DNA from: G963556115 sp963678205
GTDB lineage: Bacteria > Planctomycetota > SZUA-567
Direction: 5' to 3'
Assembly: GCA_963678205.1 (NCBI GenBank)
Contig: OY782760.1
Span: 1 to 64,000, forward strand
Length of the DNA: 64,000 nt
The notes below the pieces were generated by a model. It ran no database searches and was not told the origin of the DNA. It saw nothing but the letters and a program-made list of their open reading frames with translations. Position 1 is the stretch's first letter; the number at the start of each line of letters is the position of its first letter. Position numbers and translations under genes: made by a program. Shown here piece by piece: positions 1 through 7,676 of this stretch.

Positions 1-1297
1 TTGCACATCCAGCAGTGAGTATAACCGTATCCTTAGGAAGTTTCTCCGCCACTTCAGTAAAATATGAACGATCTTTATGCCGTCCATCACAACCGGCCAT
101 TACAACAAAACGTTTAATTGCACCTGATTTTACTGCGTCGATTACCTTGTCTGCAAGAGCCATAACCTGCTTATGTCCGAACCCACCAACAATCTTTCCG
201 GTCTCCAATTCAACTGGTGCTTGACACATTTTAGCTAGTGCTATTATTTCAGAAAAATCCTTATGTCCGCCTTCAGCTCTATCAGGGATGTATTTTAAAC
301 CTTCAAAACCAACTGCACCAGTAGCGAATACTCTGTCTTTATAGTCTAAATCAGGCGGGACAAGACAGTTCGTTGTAAAAAGAACTGGACCATTGAATTT
401 TTTAATCTCATCCTTTTGTAGCCACCATGAACTTCCATAGTTACCAACAAGATTATCATACTTCTTAAATGCTGGTCTATAATGAGCTGGAAGCATCTCG
501 CTATGGGTATAAACATCAACTCCAGTACCTTTGGTCTGCTCAAGAAGCTCTTCTAAATCTACAAGGTCATGGCCTGAAATAAGAATACCTGGATTATTTC
601 TTACACCGAGATTAACCTCAGTCATCTCGGTATCACCGAAGCGAGTATTAGCTTCATCAAGGTATGCCATTACTTTGACACCATACTCTCCAGTCTTCAT
701 TGTAAGGGCAACCAGCTCATCGACAGAGATATCCGTTCGTGCGACTTGATCGAGTCCATACATCAAATATTCAAAGATTTCCTTGCCTTCTTTTTTAATC
801 TGATAACCATGTTCAAGATAAGCGGCAATACCTTTAAGGCCATACAAAACCAATGCTTTCAGTGAACGAATATCTTCATTTTCTATTTCCATCCAGCCGC
901 CGGTACCAGATTCTGCTTTATTCGTTATTTCCTCGTCACTAGATGGTGCCCATGTTGCTTGCTCTGGAAGATTAACAAACTCTTCTTTCCCCTCAAGAAA
1001 GGCTTTTAAATTATCCCTAAGTGACACTGCTTGCTTTATATCCTTAATAAAGTCCTGTTTATTAAAGTCTGCATTAGTAATAGTCTGAAACAATCCTTTA
1101 TCTACAAAAAAAGCTGTTTTTTCGTCATACCAGCCATGTACTTTAGCTTTTACTGCAAAAAATGAAATACCCTTTAGAGTCCAAATAAAGAGATCCTGTA
1201 AGTTTGCTACTTCAGCAGTTTTACCGCAAACGCCCTGCTTCATAGAGCACCCCTTATTCATTGCTGTTTCTTGACACTGGTGACAAAACATAGCCAT
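1..1297 (-). CDS. hcp: Hybrid cluster protein (hydroxylamine reductase), 3' end outside window
   Basis: Hcp is a cytoplasmic Fe-S / Fe-S-O cluster enzyme that reduces hydroxylamine or NO in anaerobes. The reading frame is open from the ATG at 1297 to the window edge, giving 432 codons of a protein that is usually about 540 residues. The N-terminus carries the cluster-binding cysteines C5-x2-C8-x8-C17-x6-C24. Further in are the hybrid-cluster ligand segments GHD, TTNCLVPP and AGCDGR, and the frame runs off the edge inside the conserved TAGCA motif. The start is set by a Shine-Dalgarno AGGAG just upstream; a second Met two codons later is less likely. A divergent-style intergenic region with an FNR-type operator lies upstream. 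Family identity is secure; the C-terminus cannot be seen. Confidence 0.96.
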   Translation of the reverse strand, partial: MAMFCHQCQETAMNKGCSMKQGVCGKTAEVANLQDLFIWTLKGISFFAVKAKVHGWYDEKTAFFVDKGLFQTITNADFNKQDFIKDIKQAVSLRDNLKAFLEGKEEFVNLPEQATWAPSSDEEITNKAESGTGGWMEIENEDIRSLKALVLYGLKGIAAYLEHGYQIKKEGKEIFEYLMYGLDQVARTDISVDELVALTMKTGEYGVKVMAYLDEANTRFGDTEMTEVNLGVRNNPGILISGHDLVDLEELLEQTKGTGVDVYTHSEMLPAHYRPAFKKYDNLVGNYGSSWWLQKDEIKKFNGPVLFTTNCLVPPDLDYKDRVFATGAVGFEGLKYIPDRAEGGHKDFSEIIALAKMCQAPVELETGKIVGGFGHKQVMALADKVIDAVKSGAIKRFVVMAGCDGRHKDRSYFTEVAEKLPKDTVILTAGCA

Positions 1298-1382
1298 GGT
1301 ATTCTCCTATATAACCAAAGATTAATTCTAGTGATTAAACTTTCAATCACTTAAACAAAACCGCATTAATTTTTACTATTTC

Positions 1383-1425
1383 ACTATATCATATGGATTT
1401 GTTTATAACCTTGACATAAGTCAAG
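1383..1425 (-). promoter_or_regulatory. hcp promoter with FNR/HcpR-type operator
   Basis: A near-perfect inverted repeat, CTTGAC-ATAA-GTCAAG, lies at 1410-1425. On the hcp strand a -10-like TATAGT is at 1388-1383, which would put transcription start near 1376. The operator centre (1417.5) is then about 41.5 bases upstream of that start. This is the standard class II activator position for CRP/FNR-family proteins, several of which (HcpR, NnrR, DNR, FNR) bind TTGA-type half sites and control hcp in other bacteria. The repeat and its spacing are seen; the identity of the regulator is inference, and no such regulator is encoded in this window. Confidence 0.6.
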
Positions 1426-1580
1426 TGGTATACATAGAATCAAACAAACAACACTTTTATATATTTATTTTAACAAATAAAAATTATAATATAAGACAAA
1501 AAATATAACAATTATTTTTATATATTAATAATTACATAGAATTGTATAAGTATTATTTTTATAGAGATTATTATTATATT

Positions 1581-1910
1581 ATGACAACAGGAACAGTAAA
1601 AAAAACGCGACAAAGCTTGGCAGATAGATATATCCCTGGGCTACATTGACAGCAAGCAAAAATGCAAACGCTGGATAAGCAAGGCCACAACAAAAGCTGA
1701 GGCTACTGCTGAGGTGAACGACGAACTCTAGAATATCAACCATCAAACACGTACTGGCGAAGCAATAGACAACTGCTACCGCTTTTCTGACTTATACGAA
1801 GATTATGGTAAATATTAATAAGATACAAAACCTCATGGAGCATAATAGTCCAGACGTAACATTACTAGTTTACGCTCAATATTGCCATACAATGCAAAGA
1901 GCGCAATCGA
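1581..1910 (+). pseudogene. Decayed tyrosine recombinase (phage-type integrase)
   Basis: The ATG at 1581 opens with MTTGTVKK and then hits a run of eight A (1598-1605). Removing one A continues into a stretch (1606-1728) with the typical layout of an integrase N-terminal arm-binding domain: KRDKAWQI, then SLGYID, then KATTKAEA. A TAG stop at 1729-1731 interrupts it, after which the same frame continues to a TAA at 1816. In another frame, around 1820-1910, is a typical integrase C-terminal end: EHNSPDVTLLVY, with the His codon at 1841-1843 and the Tyr codon (1871-1873) ten residues later, the spacing of phage-type recombinases. The catalytic core between the two ends is missing. This looks like an internally deleted, frameshifted relic. 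It depends on motif reading by eye, without a database search. Confidence 0.7.
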
Positions 1911-2042
1911 CAAATTGCCTTGGTAGCTTTGTGAGATCAATTTGTCATAAGTCACAAACAAGACACTGCAAAACTAACATTTTGACATATAACAAGTTAC
2001 ATCACAAAGAGCTTTCTCATAATCACTTTACCGGGAGGGGGG

Positions 2043-2063
2043 CAAATCTCTCCGAGACCACCA
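2043..2063 (+). other. tRNA 3'-end-like segment, probable attachment-site relic
   Basis: The segment containing AATCTCTCCGAGACCACCA reads like the 3' end of a tRNA: end of a T-loop, 3' side of the T-stem, seven acceptor bases (CGAGACC), a discriminator A and CCA. The upstream sequence GGGAGGGGGG can still pair with TCTCC but lacks the TTC of a normal T-loop, and no D-arm or anticodon arm precedes it. Integrases often use tRNA 3' ends and leave a duplicate at the far end of the element. The integrase relic ending about 130 bases upstream fits that explanation. The intact tRNA would have to lie outside this window. Confidence 0.5.
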
Positions 2064-2391
2064 AAAAATTAAACCTTACACCTTATATATAAATAGGTTA
2101 AGTTTTTTTTCATTACTATTTTGCCAAATTTAATCTCTAACAAAACATATTAAGGTAATACAAACTTATAATATTGACTAACCTGTGTACATGTTATAAT
2201 GATATTATCTTATAATCTACAATAAATTCCTAGCACTTTACGCAGTTACCAATCTAGGCATCTATTTCTATAAGTTTCTTAAATAACATCCCACCCGTGA
2301 CGGAAGAATATAGTTCTATAAACCAAAAAAATCACGATATATCATAATTTACTCTTGTGCATAAGCAGTTTAAGATTTACCAAAAGCTAAT
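2064..2391. other. AT-rich intergenic stretch, nothing assigned
   Basis: No open frame with a ribosome binding site and no clear terminator is visible. A TTGACT/TATAAT pair with a short 15-base spacer near 2175-2200 points to the right but has no gene in front of it. Confidence 0.4.
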
Positions 2392-4527
2392 TTATCCACA
2401 CACCACCTCACCTGAAGAATATGATAATTTAAACTTACTCACTAGCTCTTTTAAGAGCGTTGCCTGAGCACTCAACTCTTCAGATGCAGCAGCTGATTCC
2501 TCTGCATTTGCTGTATTTTGTTGGGTTACTGCATCAACTTGTCCTAACCCAATATTTATTTGAGAGATCCCTTGAGCTTGTTCGTTTGATGCAGCAGCAA
2601 TTTCGTTGATAAGTTGGCTTGTTTTCCCAACATTTACCGCGATTTCATCTAGAGATTCAGCAGTTTCACCAGCAATATTAACACCGCTTGAAATCTGGTG
2701 ATTACTGCTATTAATCAGTTCGGCTGTTTCAGCAGCAGCTTTTGCGCTTCTTGCAGCAAGATTTCTCACCTCCTCAGCAACAACAGCAAACCCTTTTCCA
2801 TGAATTCCTGCCCTTGCCGCCTCTACCGCAGCATTTAGCGCAAGCAAATTTGTTTGAAAAGCGATATCATCTATAGTCTTAATTACCTTCTGAGTTTCCT
2901 CAGCATTGCTACTAATTTGTTCCATCGAAACAGTCATTATTTTCATCTTCTGCTGACCTTTTTGGGCAGCACCAGCTGTTTCCGTCGCGATATTATTTAC
3001 TTCTGTAGCGTTCTCAGCATTAGTAGCGGTCTGATTACCCATTAAAGCCATTGTAGAAGTAATTTCCTCAAGGGATGCAGCCGACTCTGTCGCTCCCTGA
3101 GAAAGTGATTGAGCAGCACTTGAAACCTGTGAGCCGGCACTAGCAATTTGCGTTACAATTGAGCTGACCTCTTTTAGAGCTGTATTAACTTGCTCTATAA
3201 CAATATTAGTAGCGTCTTGAGCCTTAAAAACGGCATCTACCATAGCACACTGTTCTCTACACATTACCCCTACCTCGTCACCTCTTGTTGCAAATCTGTT
3301 TTTAGCAACCTCCAATTTCTCAGGGTCAATATCAATTTCAACAGTAGAAGTCCAATCTCCTTTAGCAAGTTGATCTTCAAGTATCTCACTTATTTTTCCG
3401 ACACCATTTGATAGCTCTGCCATATTATCACTAGCTAATATAATAGGAATTGTAATCGCTCTAATCATAAAATACGCAACTAGCAAAGAAAAAAGTACAA
3501 GAACAGCGAATGAAATAACTATTACTAATTCTGATACTTCCAAGGTTTCATTCTGATCTTTAAAAGCTTCGTTATTCTTCTTCGCCTGAGCGCTATATAC
3601 TACAGCTACTTTTTCCTCAATTTCGCCTAGCACACCACTTACCTGCTCAACAAGTGGTAATATTTTATTTGATAGTATCCCAATACTTACCTCCTGATTA
3701 TCAATTATACTTTGTTCGAGTTTTATAATCGCAGTGATCTCTTTTGCAACATTTTCTAAAGCACTGCTCGTCTTGTTTTCAAATACCTCAATTCTTTTTT
3801 TATTTCCATCTTTATATCGTAAATCAATTGCAAAAATTTCTTTTACAGAATGGTGAAGTTCATCATGATACTTTTTCAATCGCTTCATAATTGCCGCATA
3901 TTCAGGCCAATTTTTTTCATACTTTAAGTTTTTCTCACTCTCAAGAAATTTACCAAAATTACATTTTGTTGGATCTGTTTGCACATCTAAATTTTTCTGA
4001 TAAATTAAAGCATTAGCGACTTTTGCGGCCCATTTTCTATGATCATCAAGTCGATCTTTTAAAGTATTTATCAACCCCTCATGCCTTGCTTTCCAAATAT
4101 TTTTTATCTCATTTGCTGTGGCATGCAATTTCAAATGAACAGGGATGATCCTATCTAAAAGCTTTACAAACTCAGGATCTACCTGCTTTAGGTGCTCAGA
4201 CGCATCAAGCCCTTCTTTATCTTTCTCATATATCCACTTACCCAGTCCACACAAATGTCCATCTGTAATAACATCTAGCTTGTCCTTATTATACAAAATA
4301 GAATTCTCTATTTTTCTAACCCAATTATCATGAGCTTTCTGAGCATTAAGAACTTTTTCTACAATTCCTACAATTTCCATCATTCTATGTTCAGAAATTT
4401 GTACTTCTTTGGCTGTATTCTGCGAATCGATTGATGATTTCATCGAAATAACACCCATTATACTTGCAAGAAGTATGACCATGCCAAATGCAAGCCAAAG
4501 TTTATAACGAATTGACAAATTATTCAT
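2392..4527 (-). CDS. Methyl-accepting chemotaxis protein with two tandem CZB domains
   Basis: This is a 711-residue transmembrane chemoreceptor. The first membrane segment is at about residues 9-29 and the second at 334-356. Between them lie two CZB-like (chemoreceptor zinc-binding) domains in tandem, each with the four expected zinc ligands: H66, C93, H131 and H135, then H163, C189, H221 and H225. A short HAMP-like region and a full cytoplasmic signalling domain follow, including the conserved DIAFQTNLLALNAAVEAARAG tip (interrupted by I/H near AGIHGKGFAVVAEEVRNLA). CZB domains bind zinc and are linked to redox or pH responses. The start has GAAAGGA upstream and TATAAT about 30 bases before it. 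The gene stands alone; no cheA or cheY lies nearby. The MCP call is secure, the CZB pair is read from ligand spacing. Confidence 0.95.
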   Translation of the reverse strand: MNNLSIRYKLWLAFGMVILLASIMGVISMKSSIDSQNTAKEVQISEHRMMEIVGIVEKVLNAQKAHDNWVRKIENSILYNKDKLDVITDGHLCGLGKWIYEKDKEGLDASEHLKQVDPEFVKLLDRIIPVHLKLHATANEIKNIWKARHEGLINTLKDRLDDHRKWAAKVANALIYQKNLDVQTDPTKCNFGKFLESEKNLKYEKNWPEYAAIMKRLKKYHDELHHSVKEIFAIDLRYKDGNKKRIEVFENKTSSALENVAKEITAIIKLEQSIIDNQEVSIGILSNKILPLVEQVSGVLGEIEEKVAVVYSAQAKKNNEAFKDQNETLEVSELVIVISFAVLVLFSLLVAYFMIRAITIPIILASDNMAELSNGVGKISEILEDQLAKGDWTSTVEIDIDPEKLEVAKNRFATRGDEVGVMCREQCAMVDAVFKAQDATNIVIEQVNTALKEVSSIVTQIASAGSQVSSAAQSLSQGATESAASLEEITSTMALMGNQTATNAENATEVNNIATETAGAAQKGQQKMKIMTVSMEQISSNAEETQKVIKTIDDIAFQTNLLALNAAVEAARAGIHGKGFAVVAEEVRNLAARSAKAAAETAELINSSNHQISSGVNIAGETAESLDEIAVNVGKTSQLINEIAAASNEQAQGISQINIGLGQVDAVTQQNTANAEESAAASEELSAQATLLKELVSKFKLSYSSGEVVCG

Positions 4528-4593
4528 TACACTTTCCTTTCACACTAAATTATAGCAAAATCAATATTCATATTTTGGTATATACATTTAAAA

Positions 4594-4800
4594 TTACTTT
4601 TCCAACATAGTTAATATCTGATTATATATTTCATCAAGCTCAAATTTAATGTTAACTAGTATTATTAATAATTCCACAAAAAAAAGTCCTACTGAAAAAA
4701 TAATAATAAACTCATAATTTGTTTTAAACAAATTATGCCATAACAATATAAAGCCAGATACTCTAAAAAAGCTACTACTAATATAACCATAAATCAACAA
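4594..4800 (-). CDS. Possible small membrane protein, unsupported
   Basis: A 68-codon frame with two hydrophobic stretches (about residues 10-22 and 30-50) and a charged C-terminus. It has no recognisable family, and the bases before the ATG (TTTGTTGATTT) contain no Shine-Dalgarno sequence. In such AT-rich DNA a hydrophobic frame of this size can arise by chance. The rest of the 4528-5065 interval holds only the terminator at 4947-4968. Confidence 0.2.
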   Translation of the reverse strand: MLIYGYISSSFFRVSGFILLWHNLFKTNYEFIIIFSVGLFFVELLIILVNIKFELDEIYNQILTMLEK

Positions 4801-4946
4801 AGCTAAATTATCACAAAAAAAATAATGCTAATTAGATCATAATAAAAGCATTATAAATTCTAAAATGCTTTATAACCAGCATATTATATTCCAATTATTT
4901 ATTACTCACATTTTCTTAAAAATTGCCAAGCTATAAAAAAATAACA

Positions 4947-4968
4947 GGCATAGAGTTTACACTATGCC
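4947..4968 (-). terminator. Rho-independent terminator of the ABC-F gene
   Basis: The stem GGCATAG/CTATGCC with an eight-base loop is followed on the minus strand by TGTTATTTTTTT. It lies about 100 bases downstream of the ABC-F stop codon. Confidence 0.65.
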
Positions 4969-5065
4969 CATTATTTACATACTATACTAATCACAGTTCA
5001 ACTATACCACGCAGCTAATGTTTTAGTTAATTTTCTAGTTGATAAATCAAAACACACATTAGAAG

Positions 5066-6640
5066 CTACCACGCATATCTGATATCCTTCTGCTTATAAA
5101 CATTTTTTGAGCATGCTTCAACATCAATTACATCATCAATCCATTCATTATAAAATCTCTTTTCATGTGAGACCAGTATAACACTCCCTTTAAAGCGGCT
5201 CAAAGACTCTTTAAGCGCTTCCTTTGCTAAATTATCCAGATGGTTTGTAGGCTCATCCAATATTAGGAAATTACATACTTTTAGAGACAATACACCCAAC
5301 TTTACTTTTGCCTGCTCACCACCACTCAAAGTACACAAAGGCTGATCTGCTTGCTCACTTGTCACACCACAATGATGAAGATGCCTTATAAGGTTGCTCT
5401 TGGTAAATTCAGAATATAGTTTTGTTAAAAGCTGTAAAGGAGTTATATTCATTACACCGTAAATTTCTTCTTGATTATAATACCCAATTGATGTAGAACC
5501 AGAAAACTTAAATGAACCTGCATAAGCTTTGAGCTGACTTGTCAAAGTTTTTACGAGACTAGTTTTCCCAACACCATTAAAGCCTCTGATTAAAATTTTC
5601 TGTCCACAACTCATCTCAAAATTCAACCCATATAGTAAAGGATAATCATATCCTACAGCTAAATCATTTACCTCTAAAGTAGATTGCGTAAAATCGACAC
5701 TCTCTCTAAACCTAAAATCTGGTTTAAATACAGAATTTTTTGTTATAGACATTTTTTTTATCCGCCCAAGCTGCTTAAGTCTTCCACGAGCATTTTTGCA
5801 GTTTACTCCTGCTTTATTTTTTCTAATATACTCTTCTGTTCTTTGTATATAAGCTTGCTGCTTATTATATTTTGAAAGATAGTCTTTTACCAAATGCTCT
5901 TTTTTTTGCAAATAATGTGAAAAGTTACAATTAAATCTCTTTAATTGCTGATTCTCTACACAACAAATACTAGTAGAAACTTTACTGATGAAATCAAAGT
6001 CATGGGATACAATCATAAATGTCTTGCTAGAATCAACTATATAATCAGCTAACCAATTGACATGATTTATATCCAAAAAATTTGTTGGTTCATCAAGTAA
6101 AACGGCATCAGTATCTTCCAACAGTAATTTTGCCAAGATTAATTTTGTCCGTTGGCCAGAACTTATATCTGATATTTTACGATCATACCCGAGAGTATTT
6201 AGACCCAGCCCAAAAAGGACCTTATCAATTTTAATATCAACTGAATAGAAATCACAATCTTCCAGATAACCCTGATACTGTGCTGCAAGTTTATAGATAT
6301 CAGAATTACCCTCATCACACTGATCATACAAAGTATTCATTTTTTCCTCCAATTTGTATAACTCTTTGAAAGCTGATTGCAAAAAACAAATAATTGTAAT
6401 GTTAAAATCTATTTGAGCATATTGATCCAAATAACCTATTGTAATCTTTGGATTCCATTGTACTCTGCCAGTATCAGAGGAAATTTCATTTGTACAAATC
6501 TTTATAAGTGTACTTTTACCAACGCCATTATGCCCGACAACCCCGATATGCTCTCCCTTATATAAACAAAATTCCGAACTTTTGAATAACGGCTCACCGC
6601 CAAAAGAATAAGATAAATTTTTTACTTCAAGTAACTTCAT
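5066..6640 (-). CDS. ABC-F family ATPase (ribosome-associated), probable antibiotic-protection type
   Basis: This 524-residue soluble protein has two ABC nucleotide-binding domains and no membrane segments, as in ABC-F proteins that act on the ribosome. Domain 1 has Walker A GHNGVGKST (residues 36-44), signature ISSGQ and Walker B LLDEPTNFLD. Domain 2 has GFNGVGKTS, LSGGEQ and LILDEPTNHLD. The interdomain linker is charged and Tyr-rich, with an EEYIRKNKAG helix. Both catalytic Glu residues after the Walker B Asp are present. A Shine-Dalgarno AAGGG lies seven bases before the ATG. The upstream leader (6670-7027) carries a leader peptide and two terminators, the arrangement known for drug-inducible ABC-F genes. 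The ABC-F family is secure; a role in resistance, and to which drug class, is inference from the leader. Confidence 0.88.
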   Translation of the reverse strand: MKLLEVKNLSYSFGGEPLFKSSEFCLYKGEHIGVVGHNGVGKSTLIKICTNEISSDTGRVQWNPKITIGYLDQYAQIDFNITIICFLQSAFKELYKLEEKMNTLYDQCDEGNSDIYKLAAQYQGYLEDCDFYSVDIKIDKVLFGLGLNTLGYDRKISDISSGQRTKLILAKLLLEDTDAVLLDEPTNFLDINHVNWLADYIVDSSKTFMIVSHDFDFISKVSTSICCVENQQLKRFNCNFSHYLQKKEHLVKDYLSKYNKQQAYIQRTEEYIRKNKAGVNCKNARGRLKQLGRIKKMSITKNSVFKPDFRFRESVDFTQSTLEVNDLAVGYDYPLLYGLNFEMSCGQKILIRGFNGVGKTSLVKTLTSQLKAYAGSFKFSGSTSIGYYNQEEIYGVMNITPLQLLTKLYSEFTKSNLIRHLHHCGVTSEQADQPLCTLSGGEQAKVKLGVLSLKVCNFLILDEPTNHLDNLAKEALKESLSRFKGSVILVSHEKRFYNEWIDDVIDVEACSKNVYKQKDIRYAW

Positions 6641-6669
6641 TTTTATACCCTTAATATATTATATTTCAT

Positions 6670-6715
6670 AAAAAAAGCAGAAGGCACAACACAATACTGT
6701 ATCTGCCTTCTGCTT
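6670..6715 (-). terminator. Terminator inside the ABC-F leader (attenuator 2)
   Basis: A perfect 12-bp stem (6704-6715 with 6675-6686) and a 17-base loop are followed on the minus strand by seven T. It ends only 30 bases before the ABC-F start codon, so it would stop transcription before the gene unless another structure prevents it. Confidence 0.75.
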
Positions 6716-6755
6716 ATTTAGTAACAAATAAATAGACACTATTTATATTACATAC

Positions 6756-6787
6756 AAAAGGCTGTAGACAATGCATTGTCTACAGCC
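6756..6787 (-). terminator. Second leader hairpin (attenuator 1)
   Basis: A perfect 14-bp inverted repeat with no spacer (6760-6787) is followed on the minus strand by TTTTG. The ACAATGC at its 5' side (minus strand, 6779-6773) is complementary to GCATTGT inside the leader peptide gene (6914-6908), so an alternative pairing that opens this hairpin is possible. Confidence 0.55.
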
Positions 6788-6889
6788 ATAGTGATATAAT
6801 TTAAACTAATCAAGAATATATAACAACAAGACGCATTAAATAATATAATCCGTAATTTATTTATATATTTTTGATGAATAAAAAACCTA

Positions 6890-6979
6890 CTAAAATCTCC
6901 GCTCTATACAATGCTTCATCATTACTAGTTGTACAGAGCAAACTCGTCTTGCAAGTTTATCAGTAATATAAGTACCCAC
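6890..6979 (-). CDS. Leader peptide of the ABC-F gene (29 residues)
   Basis: A short frame starts at GTG (6979-6977) with a strong Shine-Dalgarno AAGGAG six bases upstream, and ends at TAG (6892-6890). The peptide starts MGTYITDKLARR and ends HCIERRF; it is basic, has no signal peptide and matches no protein I know. It sits just after a strong promoter and before two terminator-like hairpins and the ABC-F gene. That position is typical of ribosome-stalling leader peptides in inducible resistance genes. The frame, ribosome site and hairpins are seen; the stalling function is inference. Confidence 0.6.
   Translation of the reverse strand: MGTYITDKLARRVCSVQLVMMKHCIERRF
6901..6939 (-). promoter_or_regulatory. 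Hairpin within the leader peptide gene
   Basis: GCTCTGTACAA and TTGTATAGAGC (minus strand) form an 11-bp stem with one G-U pair. A ribosome stalled on the leader peptide would mask or open it, freeing the GCATTGT segment for pairing with the next hairpin. Confidence 0.5.
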
Positions 6980-6998
6980 AATATTCTCCTTATTGGTT

Positions 6999-7027
6999 AT
7001 AATAAAACAATATCGGCTATTTGTCAA
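6999..7027 (-). promoter_or_regulatory. Sigma-70-type promoter of the ABC-F leader
   Basis: TTGACA (7027-7022), a 17-base spacer and TATTAT (7004-6999) match the consensus closely. Transcription would start near 6992, so the leader peptide's ribosome site sits at the very 5' end of the RNA. Confidence 0.7.
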
Positions 7028-7075
7028 ATCACAAACTGATAAAATATAACATTACAAAATAAATAACCCCAATAA

Positions 7076-7111
7076 AAGAAGGAGCAACGTTATCAAACGC
7101 GGCTCCTTCTT
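7076..7111 (-). terminator. Terminator downstream of the DUF805 gene
   Basis: A 10-bp stem AAGAAGGAGC/GCTCCTTCTT, followed on the minus strand by TTATT, lies just after the DUF805 stop codon at 7130. Confidence 0.7.
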
Positions 7112-7129
7112 ATTAATTATTTAAAAACA

Positions 7130-7492
7130 TTATGCTTTAGGATTTGCCCCATACTTGTTTTCTCCCTGGTGGCTATCCTGAGCAAAAAAGAATATCAAGA
7201 CCAGATTAGCAAACGGTATAAAACTTAATATAACCAACCACCCAGACTTCCCAGTATCATGAAGCCTTCTGACCATCACAGCCAAACTTGGAAATAAAGT
7301 TGCCACGCAAAATCCGTATTTTATATAATATGCAAAAAATCCAACTATTGGTATTGTAGATAGAAAAAGAAGAACGAAGTATATGATAGCCCAAACAATA
7401 AGATAATACCAATATTCCGATCTTCGTGCTCTACCATCAAACATAAAGTACTTATTTTTAATACAATCAAAAAACCAGTCATACCATCGCAT
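7130..7492 (-). CDS. DUF805 inner-membrane protein
   Basis: With the start chosen here the protein has about 120 residues. It begins MRWYDWFFDCIKNKYFMFDGRARRSEYW-like, then has membrane segments, the family signature SLAVMVRRLHDTGKSGW, and a C-terminal GENKYGANP. All are typical of DUF805 proteins, whose function is unknown. The ATG at 7492 has AAGGGGA upstream. A longer in-frame start at 7588 adds a hydrophobic stretch not normal for the family and has no comparable ribosome site. The gene is followed by its own terminator and appears to be monocistronic. Confidence 0.88.
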   Translation of the reverse strand: MRWYDWFFDCIKNKYFMFDGRARRSEYWYYLIVWAIIYFVLLFLSTIPIVGFFAYYIKYGFCVATLFPSLAVMVRRLHDTGKSGWLVILSFIPFANLVLIFFFAQDSHQGENKYGANPKA

Positions 7493-7676
7493 ATATAATT
7501 TCCCCTTTTCATACTCAAACTTACTTGCCATTACTACTACTACAGACATTAAAATAACAATTCGCAAAAACACATAAGTAGACCTCAACCATAATATCTA
7601 AAACTAACTAAATTCATACTAACTCTACCATAAACTTTAAAACTATTTTAACAGATATTTATTAATAATTTCAGAA

